A stretch of DNA of 64,000 nt, from NCBI RefSeq assembly GCF_042945595.1, contig NZ_CP168493.1, forward strand, positions 3,782,001 through 3,846,000, in the 5' to 3' direction. This DNA is from Psychrobacillus sp042945595. GTDB lineage: Bacteria; Bacillota; Bacilli; Bacillales_A; Planococcaceae. Of the stretch, positions 17,266 to 25,883 are shown one piece after another (the stretch's first letter is position 1; each line of letters opens with the position of its first letter). The position numbers were made by a program, and so were the translations under genes. Below the pieces are notes generated by a model. It had not been told where the DNA came from. It saw only the letters and a program-made list of their open reading frames with translations, and made no database searches.

Positions 17266-19713
17266 TTAGACTTCTGTTACTATGGCTTTTGTATGAACGA
17301 CAAATTCATCATTCTCCACATCAAACACAACATGTTGTCCAGTTAGTACTTCACCTTTTAGTAGTTCTTCAGAAAGTCGATCTTCCACATGCTTTTGCAA
17401 TGCTCGACGCAATGGTCTTGCACCATAGGCAGGATCGTACCCTTCTGTCGTAATTTTTTCTTGAGCAGCTTCTGTTAACTCTAGCTCAATACCTTGCTCT
17501 TTTAAACGTTGCGCTAATTGTTGCGTCATTAACGTAACAATTCGTTTTAAATGCTCTCTTTCTAGAGAGTGGAACACGATCATTTCATCTAAACGGTTTA
17601 AGAACTCAGGGCGGAATGCTTTTTTCAACTCCTCGAGCATTTTACTTTTCATATCTTTATAATCTGTTTTTCCACCTTCTTGTAAGTTAAATCCAACGTA
17701 CTTATTGTATTTAAGCGCATCCGCACCAACATTAGATGTCATGATAACAACTGTATTACGAAAATCAACTGTACGCCCTTTGGAGTCTGTTAAACGACCA
17801 TCTTCTAACACCTGAAGAAGAATATTAAACACATCAGGATGTGCTTTTTCTATTTCGTCTAACAAAATAACAGAGTAGGGTTTACGGCGTACTTTCTCCG
17901 TCAATTGACCTCCATCATCAAATCCAACATAACCTGGAGGTGACCCTACAAGACGTGAAGTAGAATGTTTTTCCATGTACTCAGACATATCTACCCGAAT
18001 CATTGCATCTTCATCACCAAACATTACTTCTGCTAGAGCACGAGCAAGTTCCGTTTTACCTACACCAGTAGGACCAAGGAAAATGAATGAACCAATCGGA
18101 CGTTTTGGATCTTTTAATCCTGCACGAGCGCGACGAATTGCACGAGAAATTGCATCAACAGCTTCTGCTTGGCCAATTACTCTTTCATGTAGCTTATCTT
18201 CTAATTTTAATAACTTTTCAGATTCCGTTTGGGCAAGTTTGGATACAGGAACCCCCGTCCACATAGAAACAACCGCCGCAATATCTTCCACTGTCACTTC
18301 AGACTCTTCTTTACCTTGTTTTTCTTTCCATGAGTCTTTCATTTTTTCTAGCTCATCTTTTATTTTTTGTTCTTTGTCCCGGAAAGATGCAGCTTTTTCA
18401 AACTCTTGACTTTGTACCGAAGCATTTTTTTCCGAGCGAACTGCTTCTAACTTTGCTTCTAATTCTTTTAAGTTAGGAGGAGTTGTATAAGAGCGCAGGC
18501 GAACTTTGGAACCGGCTTCATCGATTAAATCAATTGCTTTGTCCGGTAAAAAGCGGTCCGAAATGTAACGATCTGACATTTTGACTGCCGCTACCACCGC
18601 TTCATCCGTAATTTTCACACGGTGATGTGCTTCATATCGATCTCGTAAGCCATAAATAATTTGAATTGCTTCATCCACAGAAGGTTCATCTACTTGAATT
18701 GGTTGGAAACGGCGTTCAAGTGCTGCATCTTTTTCAATATATTTACGATACTCATCTAATGTAGTTGCACCGATACATTGAATTTCACCACGTGCAAGAG
18801 CAGGTTTCAAAATATTGGAAGCATCAATTGCACCTTCTGCTCCACCAGCTCCGATTAATGTATGAAGTTCATCGATGAATAAAATAACATTTCCAGCTTG
18901 GCGAATTTCATCCATTACTTTTTTCAAACGATCTTCAAATTCACCACGGTATTTGGTTCCAGCTACGACTGTCCCCATGTCGAGCGTCATTACCCGTTTA
19001 TCCCGTAAAATTTCTGGCACTTCATTTTGTACAATTTGTTGTGCAAGCCCTTCAGCAATGGCCGTTTTACCTACACCTGGTTCCCCAATTAGTACAGGGT
19101 TATTTTTTGTACGTCGTGCCAAAATCTCAATCACACGCGTGATTTCTTTGCTTCGCCCTATGACAGGATCTAATGTACCTTCTCTCGCTATTTGTGTTAA
19201 ATCTCGTGCTAACCCATCTAAAGTTGGAGTACTTGCAGGGGAAGCACTATTACTGCCGTTTCCATGAGATTGGTCGGTACTTCCTAACAATTGAAGCACT
19301 TGTTGACGAGCTTTGTTTAAGCTAACTCCTGCATTATTTAACACTCTTGCAGCAACGCCTTCTCCTTCACGGATTAACGCAAGAAGTAAATGCTCCGTTC
19401 CAATATAAGAGTGCCCAAGCTTTCGTGACTCATCCACGGAAAGTTCGATAACTTTTTTTGCACGAGGCGTATAGTGAACGATTGGGCCAACTTCTTCAGC
19501 ACCCGTTCCTACTAACTCTTCAATTCCCTTTTCAATAACTTTAAGATCTACCTCTATTGCTTCCAATGCTTTTGCTGCAATTCCACTACCTTCTCGGATA
19601 AGCCCAAGTAATATATGTTCTGTTCCAATTGATTCGTGCTTTAAGCGAATAGCTTCTTCTTGCGCTAGTTGTAATACCTTTTGAGATCTTTGTGTAAATC
19701 GATTAAACATCAT
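17266..19713 (-). CDS. clpC: AAA+ unfoldase ClpC
   Basis: HSP100 ATPase partner of ClpP that degrades misfolded and arginine-phosphorylated proteins. 815 aa from ATG 19713 (MMFNRFTQRSQKVLQLAQEE), overlapping the mcsB stop by 4 nt (ATGA); the frame reaching 19860 runs back into mcsB. Clp_N repeats (1-145), Walker A GEPGVGKT (NBD1), a UVR/middle domain (about 420-470), Walker A GPTGVGKT (NBD2) and a D2-small domain. The VGF loop (KYVGFNL) for ClpP docking is present. Confidence 0.97.
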   Translation of the reverse strand: MMFNRFTQRSQKVLQLAQEEAIRLKHESIGTEHILLGLIREGSGIAAKALEAIEVDLKVIEKGIEELVGTGAEEVGPIVHYTPRAKKVIELSVDESRKLGHSYIGTEHLLLALIREGEGVAARVLNNAGVSLNKARQQVLQLLGSTDQSHGNGSNSASPASTPTLDGLARDLTQIAREGTLDPVIGRSKEITRVIEILARRTKNNPVLIGEPGVGKTAIAEGLAQQIVQNEVPEILRDKRVMTLDMGTVVAGTKYRGEFEDRLKKVMDEIRQAGNVILFIDELHTLIGAGGAEGAIDASNILKPALARGEIQCIGATTLDEYRKYIEKDAALERRFQPIQVDEPSVDEAIQIIYGLRDRYEAHHRVKITDEAVVAAVKMSDRYISDRFLPDKAIDLIDEAGSKVRLRSYTTPPNLKELEAKLEAVRSEKNASVQSQEFEKAASFRDKEQKIKDELEKMKDSWKEKQGKEESEVTVEDIAAVVSMWTGVPVSKLAQTESEKLLKLEDKLHERVIGQAEAVDAISRAIRRARAGLKDPKRPIGSFIFLGPTGVGKTELARALAEVMFGDEDAMIRVDMSEYMEKHSTSRLVGSPPGYVGFDDGGQLTEKVRRKPYSVILLDEIEKAHPDVFNILLQVLEDGRLTDSKGRTVDFRNTVVIMTSNVGADALKYNKYVGFNLQEGGKTDYKDMKSKMLEELKKAFRPEFLNRLDEMIVFHSLEREHLKRIVTLMTQQLAQRLKEQGIELELTEAAQEKITTEGYDPAYGARPLRRALQKHVEDRLSEELLKGEVLTGQHVVFDVENDEFVVHTKAIVTEV

Positions 19714-20804
19714 GCAAGTTCCTCTCCTTTTGTTTTCAGTTTTTCTCCCATTTGTAACCGTTCCCTTAATAACTTTGCGCGAAACGTATCGCGTTCCGAA
19801 GCATTCAAAGTGGTTTCTGCATACTTTTGTAAAAATCCTGGTTGCATAAAAACCATGCATTCATTCAAAATAGTTACATCCACATCTTTTATGAGCCCTA
19901 TGTCTATTCCTAAACGTACATCTGACAAGCATCTAGCTGCTTCCTCTGTCGTAATAATACGAGCATAAGACAAAGTTCCCAAAGACCGGTATAACCGATC
20001 TTCTAGTGTATTGGCAGAATGGTTTAATAGTGCACTTCTTGCTTCTTTTTCTTTTTGAATAATTTGTTCTGTAATACTTTGAAGATCCGATAGAATATCC
20101 TCTTCCGTTTTGCCTAGCGTTGTTTGATTGGATACTTGGTAAACGTTACCGAGTGCTTCACTGCCCTCGCCGTATATTCCTCTTACAACCATTCCTAGTC
20201 TCGAGATGATTGTAACGATTCTGTTCATTTGTTTGGTCATTGTTAACGCTGGCAAATGCATCATTACGGAAGCACGCAACCCAGTACCAGTGTTGGTAGG
20301 ACAACTTGTCAAATAACCAAATTGCTCATCAAACGCATATGGTAATTCTTTATCTAGTAATCGATCGATCGTATCCGCTTGCGTGTAAGCTTCTTGAATC
20401 TGAAGTCCAGGAAACAAGCATTGAATTCGAATATGGTCTTCTTCATTGATCATCACACTAACTGACTCATCGTCGGACAGTAAAACCGAGCCAGTCATCG
20501 GTGAATTGGCAAGTTTAGGACTAATCAAATGCTTTTCTACTAATACTTGCCGACTTAATTCGGATAAATCTTTTATTTGAATAGAAGAGAAGTTCATTTT
20601 AAATTCTTCATCTGCATCCAAAAGGGTGGCTGAAACTGACTGGTCAATTTTATGCGCTTCATCTTCGGTAAATGCCAATGGAAATCTGTACCCATTTAAG
20701 TTTCTAGCCAACCGAATTCGCGTACTCATGACAATATCCGAATGATCTCCAATACCAGCCATCCAGCTTGATGGAGAATTATCTAAAAAGCGTTCAATCG
20801 ACAT
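19710..20804 (-). CDS. mcsB: Protein-arginine kinase McsB
   Basis: Phosphagen-kinase-fold enzyme that phosphorylates arginine residues, marking proteins (and CtsR) for ClpCP. 364 aa from ATG at 20804 (MSIERFLDNSPSSWM), 9 nt after GGAGGTG; an upstream in-frame codon gives 12 extra residues inside mcsA. ATP-binding STRIRLARN and catalytic Cys loop YLTSCPTNTGTGLR are intact. Overlaps mcsA by 11 nt and clpC by 4 nt, so the operon is tightly coupled. Confidence 0.96.
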   Translation of the reverse strand: MSIERFLDNSPSSWMAGIGDHSDIVMSTRIRLARNLNGYRFPLAFTEDEAHKIDQSVSATLLDADEEFKMNFSSIQIKDLSELSRQVLVEKHLISPKLANSPMTGSVLLSDDESVSVMINEEDHIRIQCLFPGLQIQEAYTQADTIDRLLDKELPYAFDEQFGYLTSCPTNTGTGLRASVMMHLPALTMTKQMNRIVTIISRLGMVVRGIYGEGSEALGNVYQVSNQTTLGKTEEDILSDLQSITEQIIQKEKEARSALLNHSANTLEDRLYRSLGTLSYARIITTEEAARCLSDVRLGIDIGLIKDVDVTILNECMVFMQPGFLQKYAETTLNASERDTFRAKLLRERLQMGEKLKTKGEELA

Positions 20805-21339
20805 GCGTTTCGTCACCTCCGGATGCAATTCTACTTTCAAGCTCTCTTGCCTCGTCTCTTAACTTAGCAGCTTCCTCGAATCGTTCGGTTTCAATGGCGT
20901 CCTTCATTTGCAAACGAATAGCTTCAATCCTTTTTTTCAGTTCTAATTTCTCACCTAGAGCTCCTGGTGCTTTTCCTATATGTGTAACGTTTCCGTTATG
21001 CAATCGTTTTAATACATTCGGCAATTGTTTACGGAAGCTATTATAGCAAGAGGCACACCCAAATTTCCCTTCATCTAAAAATCGTTGGATGGACCAACCG
21101 CATTCATCGCAAACCAGTTTTGGCCTATCTTGTTTTGGATGTACTGGTTGCTGTTCTGCATGATTAAACCAGTTTGATAATAGCTGGTGTAGAGATAACG
21201 GATCTTGTTTATACTCTACGTAAAACGGGTGGAGACTATTGGCACAATTCTCACAATAATGTCTTTCAAAGTGTTCACCGTTATGCACTTGCGTAACCGT
21301 TACTTTAGCTGGTCTCTGCTTACAATTTTCACAAATCAC
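20794..21339 (-). CDS. mcsA: McsB activator McsA
   Basis: Activator of McsB. 181 aa with two zinc fingers made of CxxC pairs (CENCKQRPA...HYCENC and CDECGW...CASC) and a C-terminal UVR motif (DAIETERFEEAAKLRDEARE, about 145-165) for ClpC contact. Zinc/metal and redox sensing of the CtsR switch acts through these cysteines in B. subtilis. Lies 21 nt after ctsR. Confidence 0.95.
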   Translation of the reverse strand: MICENCKQRPAKVTVTQVHNGEHFERHYCENCANSLHPFYVEYKQDPLSLHQLLSNWFNHAEQQPVHPKQDRPKLVCDECGWSIQRFLDEGKFGCASCYNSFRKQLPNVLKRLHNGNVTHIGKAPGALGEKLELKKRIEAIRLQMKDAIETERFEEAAKLRDEARELESRIASGGDETHVD

Positions 21340-21360
21340 TTTTCAACACCCCGTTTACCT

Positions 21361-21828
21361 TCACTTTATTTCATATTTTAATGTTAGCAACATGGCACAT
21401 AATATACGCGAGCGTAATTCATCTCTCACAGGTAGTGGAATTGCAAGTGTAGTTCGATTAAGACCCGCTAAAATGAGCTTTGCTTCTCGTTTGGATATAA
21501 CCTCTTCGTCAATTAATCTGAAAACGATGTCTTCTGTCATGGATTCAGATGCCCCGTTTTCTAGGCTTTGTATGATATGCTCAATCAAATCAGCCTTTGT
21601 ATGCGCACGTACGCGGAGAATTCGAATATATCCCCCACCACCGCGCTTACTTTCCACTAAATAACCGCGATCTTGGGTAAAACGGGTATTAATTACATAG
21701 TTGATCTGAGATGGAACACATTGAAACTTCTCTGCAATTTCACTTCTTTTTATTTCAATTTGTCCCTTACTCTCTTCTTCTATAATAGACTTTAAATAAC
21801 CTTCAATTATGTCAGATATATTTTTCAT
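21361..21828 (-). CDS. ctsR: Heat-shock repressor CtsR
   Basis: Winged-helix repressor of class III heat-shock genes, 155 aa. The tetraglycine wing of the DNA-binding domain (VESKRGGGGYIRI, about 59-71) is intact, with Arg before it. The C-terminal half is the dimerisation and McsB/ClpC recognition domain. It is the first gene of its operon and is autoregulated through the operator just upstream. Confidence 0.97.
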   Translation of the reverse strand: MKNISDIIEGYLKSIIEEESKGQIEIKRSEIAEKFQCVPSQINYVINTRFTQDRGYLVESKRGGGGYIRILRVRAHTKADLIEHIIQSLENGASESMTEDIVFRLIDEEVISKREAKLILAGLNRTTLAIPLPVRDELRSRILCAMLLTLKYEIK

Positions 21829-21854
21829 CTTCTCACCTCTTCTCGCAAACTGAC

Positions 21855-21871
21855 TTTGACTAACTTTGACT
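21855..21871 (-). promoter_or_regulatory. CtsR operator (tandem heptads)
   Basis: Minus-strand AGTCAAA-GTT-AGTCAAA, the direct heptad repeat with 3-nt spacer recognised by CtsR. It lies directly downstream of the -10, covering the start site, and points to autorepression of ctsR-mcsA-mcsB-clpC. Confidence 0.9.
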
Positions 21872-21873
21872 AT

Positions 21874-21902
21874 ATTATAACGACAAAATTATTTATGTGC
21901 AA
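21874..21902 (-). promoter_or_regulatory. SigA promoter of the ctsR operon
   Basis: TTGCAC (21902-21897), 17-nt spacer, TATAAT (21879-21874) on the minus strand, followed by the CtsR boxes and GAGGTGAGAAG before the ATG. Confidence 0.85.
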
Positions 21903-22016
21903 TTGATACGATTCTAAGAAATACATATGATTTAACACTCATATTAGGGGACGAAAATCTTTTCGCTTGTTTCCCAAAGAGATATTCCAAGTACCATTTT
22001 TTTTACTTTTTCACTT

Positions 22017-22124
22017 TAAAAAAGCGTAAGTGTCCTTTAAGTGCATTTTGTCTTTACTATTTCCAGAGTGCTTTGTACGAAACATTGGCTACACTATTAC
22101 CATGGGAATTTTTTGTGGTGAAGT
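22017..22124 (+). repeat. Truncated copy of the ~310-bp structured repeat
   Basis: Matches the left third of the full copies at 35163, 46183 and 46922: shared blocks include CCTTTAAGTGCA, AGAGTGCTTTG, ACGAAACATTGGCTACACTA and TTACC(A/G)TGGGAATTTTT. Similarity ends as the variable central hairpin begins (GTGGTGAAGTA). The rest of the 455-bp ctsR-rsgA gap holds the ctsR promoter and the rsgA terminator and nothing else I can name. Confidence 0.75.
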
Positions 22125-22193
22125 AAGATGAATGCGATACAAAATACCTTGAACTTTTGGTTCTTAGCATACCCAATTTATTTAACTTCTTTT

Positions 22194-22230
22194 CATAAAA
22201 AAACTACTAACCAAAGCGATTAGTAGTTTT
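22194..22230 (-). terminator. Terminator downstream of rsgA
   Basis: Minus-strand AAACTACTAA / TTAGTAGTTT stem, 9-nt loop, then TTTTTTTATG, about 55 nt after the stop codon. Confidence 0.85.
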
Positions 22231-22284
22231 GCGTTATTTGAATACTAGTTTGACACTTAAAAGAAATAGTGAATTAATCATCAC

Positions 22285-23340
22285 TTATTTTTTCTTTATA
22301 GAATGTTTCCGGTAATTTTTTGTGACTTTCTTCCACTTATTCACTTCTGCTTTTTTGGCAACAACATCGTTTTTCCGCTCAATATGTGCAAGTTCTCTTA
22401 ATAACTTTACGTAGCTCCTATATCGTTCTTCTTTTAGTGTACCGCTAGAAATAGCTTCATGAATCGCACAACCAGGTTCTTTTTGATGTTGGCAGTCCCT
22501 AAAACGGCATCCTTCTGCTAACTCCTCAATGTCACTAAAGCTAGCACTTACACCTTCATTACTATCCCATAATTGAAATTCTCGCATTCCAGGGGTGTCT
22601 ATTAAAAGTCCTCCTCCTGGGAGCAATGATAATTCACGATGTGTTGTCGTATGACGTCCTTTACTATCATCTTCTCGAATATCACTAACAGCCATTACCT
22701 CTTCCCCAGAAACCGCATTGATCAACGAGGATTTGCCAACTCCTGAAGAACCTAAAAGTGCTCCTGTTTTACCGGCAGATAATAGAGCAGCAAGATGCTC
22801 AATTCCCTCACCGGACACACTACTCACAGCAAACACATCTACACCAAAGGCGACTGATTCTACTTCATTAATATAATAGGATAAGTCGTCACATGCATCT
22901 TTTTTCGTTAACACAACAACAGGTGTAGCACCTGAATCCCATGCTGCTAGTAAATATCTCTCTAAACGACGTACATTAAAATCATAATTAAGAGACATAA
23001 CAAGAAATACATAATCGACATTGACAGCGATTAACTGTATTTCCGTTGTCTGACCAGCTACTTTTCTTGAAAACTGGGAAGTGCGTGGGAGCACTTCCTG
23101 AATAATTCCTTTTTCTTCTCCAGGCATTTGCTCCAGCACTACCCAATCTCCTACTGCAGGAAATGCTTCACGCTCATGGTCAAACTTGAATTTCCCTGAA
23201 AGAGAGCATAACCATTCCCCTTCATTTGTTATGACACGATATAAGTGCTTATGCTCAAGTAAAACGCGACCTGCAATTCCTTTACTAAGCATTTTTTCTT
23301 CCCATTTATTATTCCAACCATATTGTTCGATTAAATTCAA
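22285..23340 (-). CDS. rsgA: RsgA-type circularly permuted GTPase
   Basis: Ribosome small-subunit-dependent GTPase involved in late 30S maturation. 351 aa: N-terminal OB fold, then permuted G motifs in order G4 (VVLTKKD), G1 (GSSGVGKSSLINA), G3 (DTPGMREF), then zinc site CRFRDCQHQKEPGCAI and a basic tail. The GWNNKWEE N-terminus and stand-alone position suggest a YloQ paralogue rather than the copy next to prkC; another RsgA may exist elsewhere. Own terminator. Confidence 0.9.
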   Translation of the reverse strand: MNLIEQYGWNNKWEEKMLSKGIAGRVLLEHKHLYRVITNEGEWLCSLSGKFKFDHEREAFPAVGDWVVLEQMPGEEKGIIQEVLPRTSQFSRKVAGQTTEIQLIAVNVDYVFLVMSLNYDFNVRRLERYLLAAWDSGATPVVVLTKKDACDDLSYYINEVESVAFGVDVFAVSSVSGEGIEHLAALLSAGKTGALLGSSGVGKSSLINAVSGEEVMAVSDIREDDSKGRHTTTHRELSLLPGGGLLIDTPGMREFQLWDSNEGVSASFSDIEELAEGCRFRDCQHQKEPGCAIHEAISSGTLKEERYRSYVKLLRELAHIERKNDVVAKKAEVNKWKKVTKNYRKHSIKKK

Positions 23341-23363
23341 TTTAACTTCCTCCTAATTTTCCA

Positions 23364-23402
23364 TATAAAAAACCATGACTGCACAAATCAGCAGTCATGG
23401 TT
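23364..23402 (-). terminator. Strong hairpin upstream of rsgA
   Basis: Minus-strand AACCATGACTGC / GCAGTCATGGTT perfect 12-bp stem, 8-nt loop, then TTTTTATATGG. It ends the short transcript that carries the 21-codon ORF at 23459-23524. Confidence 0.85.
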
Positions 23403-23435
23403 CCCCGGTCATTAGTAAAGAAGCATATCGAATAG

Positions 23436-23458
23436 AAAAGTAAGAAAAACTTACTTTT
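23436..23458 (-). terminator. Small hairpin abutting the micro-ORF stop codon
   Basis: AAAAGTAAG / CTTACTTTT with a 5-nt loop, starting right after the TAA of the 21-codon ORF. Weak U-tract on the minus strand; it may work as a first terminator or an RNA stabiliser. Confidence 0.45.
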
Positions 23459-23524
23459 TTAGCGACATATAGAGTGGGACATCATGAACTTACTGATTTG
23501 TGGATTTTTATATACACTCGCCAT
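23459..23524 (-). CDS. Putative 21-residue peptide
   Basis: ATG at 23524, TAA at 23461-23459, encoding MASVYKNPQISKFMMSHSIC plus a final R. AAAGGAG lies 10 nt upstream of the ATG, a SigA-like promoter precedes it, and two hairpins follow it, so the unit looks like a complete tiny gene between the ABC exporter and rsgA. I do not recognise the sequence. The peptide has one Cys, Met-Met and basic residues, but no obvious signal or membrane helix. It could also be a chance ORF in a small regulatory RNA. Confidence 0.5.
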   Translation of the reverse strand: MASVYKNPQISKFMMSHSICR

Positions 23525-23555
23525 AATGCCTCACTCCTTTCCTTAAGTTGTTTTC

Positions 23556-23585
23556 AGAATACTATAAGTATTAACTTTATGTCAA
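23556..23585 (-). promoter_or_regulatory. Promoter of the micro-ORF with overlapping palindrome
   Basis: TTGACA (23585-23580) and TATTCT (23561-23556), 18-nt spacer. The palindrome AATACT-ATA-AGTATT (23558-23572) overlaps the -10 and could be an operator. The -35 starts 9 nt after the permease stop. Confidence 0.6.
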
Positions 23586-23593
23586 TACATTTT

Positions 23594-24535
23594 TTATGCA
23601 GTTACATCTCTCTTAGTAAAAGACCAGTAACTAATACCTAAAAAGACAATGACATATACCAAAATGACTGCTATAGAAAATGGCATTGTTAACCCCTCTA
23701 TTATCGGATGACTTCCGCCTATATACTGAGTTAGATTGGTATTTGCAAATAAGATATACTTAGCAAAATCAAACCTAGCCAACACAGACGTAATAGTCAC
23801 TCCCATGAACATAAGGAAAATGGATATACCAATAGCAAGAGAACTCGAACGAAACACCGAACCGATCATAAATGCCAGCGTTCCAATAACAAATACATTC
23901 ACAAGAGAAAGTCCAGTTAATAATAGAACCCTACCCCAAAAGGAAACTTCTATTACTTGACCATTTACTACATCTAAATTCATTCCTGGGACAGAATCAA
24001 AGAAAATATAAGCTCCAATTACTCCAAATACAAATAGAATGATGGACATTACTATTGCAAAAATTCCTACAGTTAAAAGTTTAGAGGTTAGTATTTTCCA
24101 TCTTTTCACCGGTCTCGTTAAAAGCATTTTAATCGTCCCTTGAGAAAACTCAGACGCAACAATGCCAGCCGCCACAATTACTGAAAATAACGTAATAATG
24201 GAAAGCATGTTAGGAATGTTACTAATAAATCCCTTAATGCTATTGGAACTTATTGGCGCAACATCTTGATCTAGACGATACTTTTCCATTGCCAAGGAGT
24301 CTTTGTCAGCTTGCAACACATCATTGGCCAAGTTAGGATTCTCAAGTTCTTGCTCAAAAAACGTAATCTTCGTTTGTGAATCCTGTTTCCAGTTTTCCAC
24401 CGAGTCAGTTTGGTTATTGACCCATTTAGTAATTCCTGCAGATCCAATCATTAAAAGGGCTACAAGTACAACCATCACCCAAGTAGCTTTTTTACTCCAC
24501 AGCTTTAACCATTCATTTCGTATGAGATTCAGCAA
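23594..24535 (-). CDS. ABC-2 type transporter permease
   Basis: Membrane part of a two-gene exporter. 313 aa: cytoplasmic N-terminus NLIRNEWLKLWSKK, one helix at about 20-38, a long extracytoplasmic loop (about 40-110), then five further helices, typical of ABC-2 permeases of the BcrB/NatB kind. I chose TTG at 24535, 6 nt after GGAGGTG; a GTG three codons upstream lies within that site. It overlaps the ATPase gene by 23 nt. Substrate unknown; bacitracin/antibiotic or sodium export are family possibilities. Confidence 0.82.
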   Translation of the reverse strand: MLNLIRNEWLKLWSKKATWVMVVLVALLMIGSAGITKWVNNQTDSVENWKQDSQTKITFFEQELENPNLANDVLQADKDSLAMEKYRLDQDVAPISSNSIKGFISNIPNMLSIITLFSVIVAAGIVASEFSQGTIKMLLTRPVKRWKILTSKLLTVGIFAIVMSIILFVFGVIGAYIFFDSVPGMNLDVVNGQVIEVSFWGRVLLLTGLSLVNVFVIGTLAFMIGSVFRSSSLAIGISIFLMFMGVTITSVLARFDFAKYILFANTNLTQYIGGSHPIIEGLTMPFSIAVILVYVIVFLGISYWSFTKRDVTA

Positions 24536-25436
24536 TTTGCCCACCTCCAGTTAATTCTAAAAATTGATCTTCCAACGTTTTTCTATGTGGACTGAACATA
24601 TAGATTTGCAAATTACTTGCAACCATTTCCGCAATAAAAGATGGAACTGCCTTCTTTTCTAATGGCAATACGAAACCATCTCCTGTAACTTCTACCGGAA
24701 TGTTTTTAATAGCAAAGAATGTAGTTGCTTGTTCTTTCGGAGTAACTTCCATATAGTAATGTGACTCTTGCTCTTCTTTAACTTCTTGTATGGAGATTAA
24801 TTTGCCATTTTGAATAACAGCGATCCTATCACATATTAACTCTATTTCAGCTAATAAGTGGCTCGATACAAAAATAGAAACTCCATCTTCTATCGCAATT
24901 TTGCGTAAATACATACGGAATTCACGAATCCCAGCTGGGTCCAGTCCATTTGTCGGCTCATCTAATATTAAAAACTTAGGACGATGTAGAAGAGCCTGGG
25001 CAAGTCCTAAACGTTGGCGCATTCCAAGTGAATATGTTGACACCTTTTCATGAATTCTATTTTGTAAGCCTACTTGTGCAATTACTTCATCTATTCGAGC
25101 TTTTGTTACACTTTTGTTCATTCGTGCAAAGTGCAACAAGTTTTTATATCCACTCATAAACTTATACATCTCAGGATTTTCTACAATTACTCCCACTTTA
25201 CTCATGGTTTCCTCAAAATTTGTAGAAATTGCTTTCCCATCAATAAATACCTCTCCGGATGTTGGTTTCATTAGTCCTGTCATCATACGTATCGTCGTTG
25301 TCTTTCCTGCTCCATTAGGACCTAAAAATCCTGTGATTTGTCCTGGCCATAAATCTAAGCTGAGGTCATCAATAATTTTCTTTTTCCCAATTACTTTTGT
25401 TACATTTTGTAGTTTAACAATTGGCTTTGTTTCCAT
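24513..25436 (-). CDS. ABC transporter ATP-binding protein
   Basis: ATPase partner of the following permease, 307 aa. Walker A GPNGAGKTTT, Q-loop, signature YSLGMRQRLGLAQAL, Walker B FLILDEPTNGLDPAGI and the H-loop SSHLL are intact. The C-terminal ~80 residues are the extension usual in BcrA-like (antibiotic resistance) ATPases. Start ATG after GTGAGGAA. The two genes are transcribed together; a hairpin follows the permease only beyond the micro-ORF. Confidence 0.88.
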   Translation of the reverse strand: METKPIVKLQNVTKVIGKKKIIDDLSLDLWPGQITGFLGPNGAGKTTTIRMMTGLMKPTSGEVFIDGKAISTNFEETMSKVGVIVENPEMYKFMSGYKNLLHFARMNKSVTKARIDEVIAQVGLQNRIHEKVSTYSLGMRQRLGLAQALLHRPKFLILDEPTNGLDPAGIREFRMYLRKIAIEDGVSIFVSSHLLAEIELICDRIAVIQNGKLISIQEVKEEQESHYYMEVTPKEQATTFFAIKNIPVEVTGDGFVLPLEKKAVPSFIAEMVASNLQIYMFSPHRKTLEDQFLELTGGGQIAESHTK

Positions 25437-25580
25437 TTCCTCACACCTTCCTTACTAGGTAATACGTTTTAATACAATAAAAGTTCATTTTAATTAGTAC
25501 AATTTTTCATGGAAAGTTACTCGCTTATTTTGGATTACTCTTTTAGCAGGCGGAATTGTTTATAAAGGATAACAAATAGA

Positions 25581-25602
25581 AGCATCTCCCTAAGCAGATG
25601 CT
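25581..25602 (-). terminator. Weak hairpin after the ykfD remnant
   Basis: AGCATCT / AGATGCT stem on the minus strand followed by TCTATTTGTT; probably the old end of the dpp-ykf operon. Confidence 0.4.
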
Positions 25603-25609
25603 CCTAAAC

Positions 25610-25877
25610 TTAATTATATAAATGGCACGCAACAAAATGGCCTGATTCTTGTTCCTTCCAAGCTGGTTTTTCTTCCGCGCAAATTGCCATAGCATTTGCA
25701 CAGCGGGTTCTAAACACACAGCCAGAAGGGGATTAATAGGGCTAGGAAACTCTTCTTGTAAGAGATTTTGTTGCTTTGATTCTTCAATGCCTGTATCACC
25801 TTTAACGTTTCTCCTTGTCCTGTTTCAAAATGGAGTTTCAAATTTTCTACAGACAAAAGAACTTTTCTCTTACTCAA
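25610..25877 (-). pseudogene. ykfD: ykfD/dppF-like oligopeptide ABC ATPase remnant
   Basis: Only the two ends of an oligopeptide-transporter ATPase survive. From TTG 25877 (GGGGG upstream, 6 nt after the ykfC stop) one reads LLSVENLKLHFETGQGETLK, the normal N-terminus. It then jumps, with a frame change, to the C-terminal part NLLQEEFPSPINP. A further 1-nt frameshift at about 25726 is needed to reach CVFRTRCANAMAICAEEKPA and the final CHLYN. Around 240 residues including Walker A, signature and Walker B are gone, so it is non-functional. In B. subtilis ykfD follows ykfC in the same way. Confidence 0.85.
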
Positions 25878-25883
25878 ATCCCC

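Noticed and set aside
17975..18409. 144-codon plus-strand ORF inside clpC
   Set aside because: Antisense shadow of a highly conserved gene; Ser/Ala-rich translation, no ribosome binding site.
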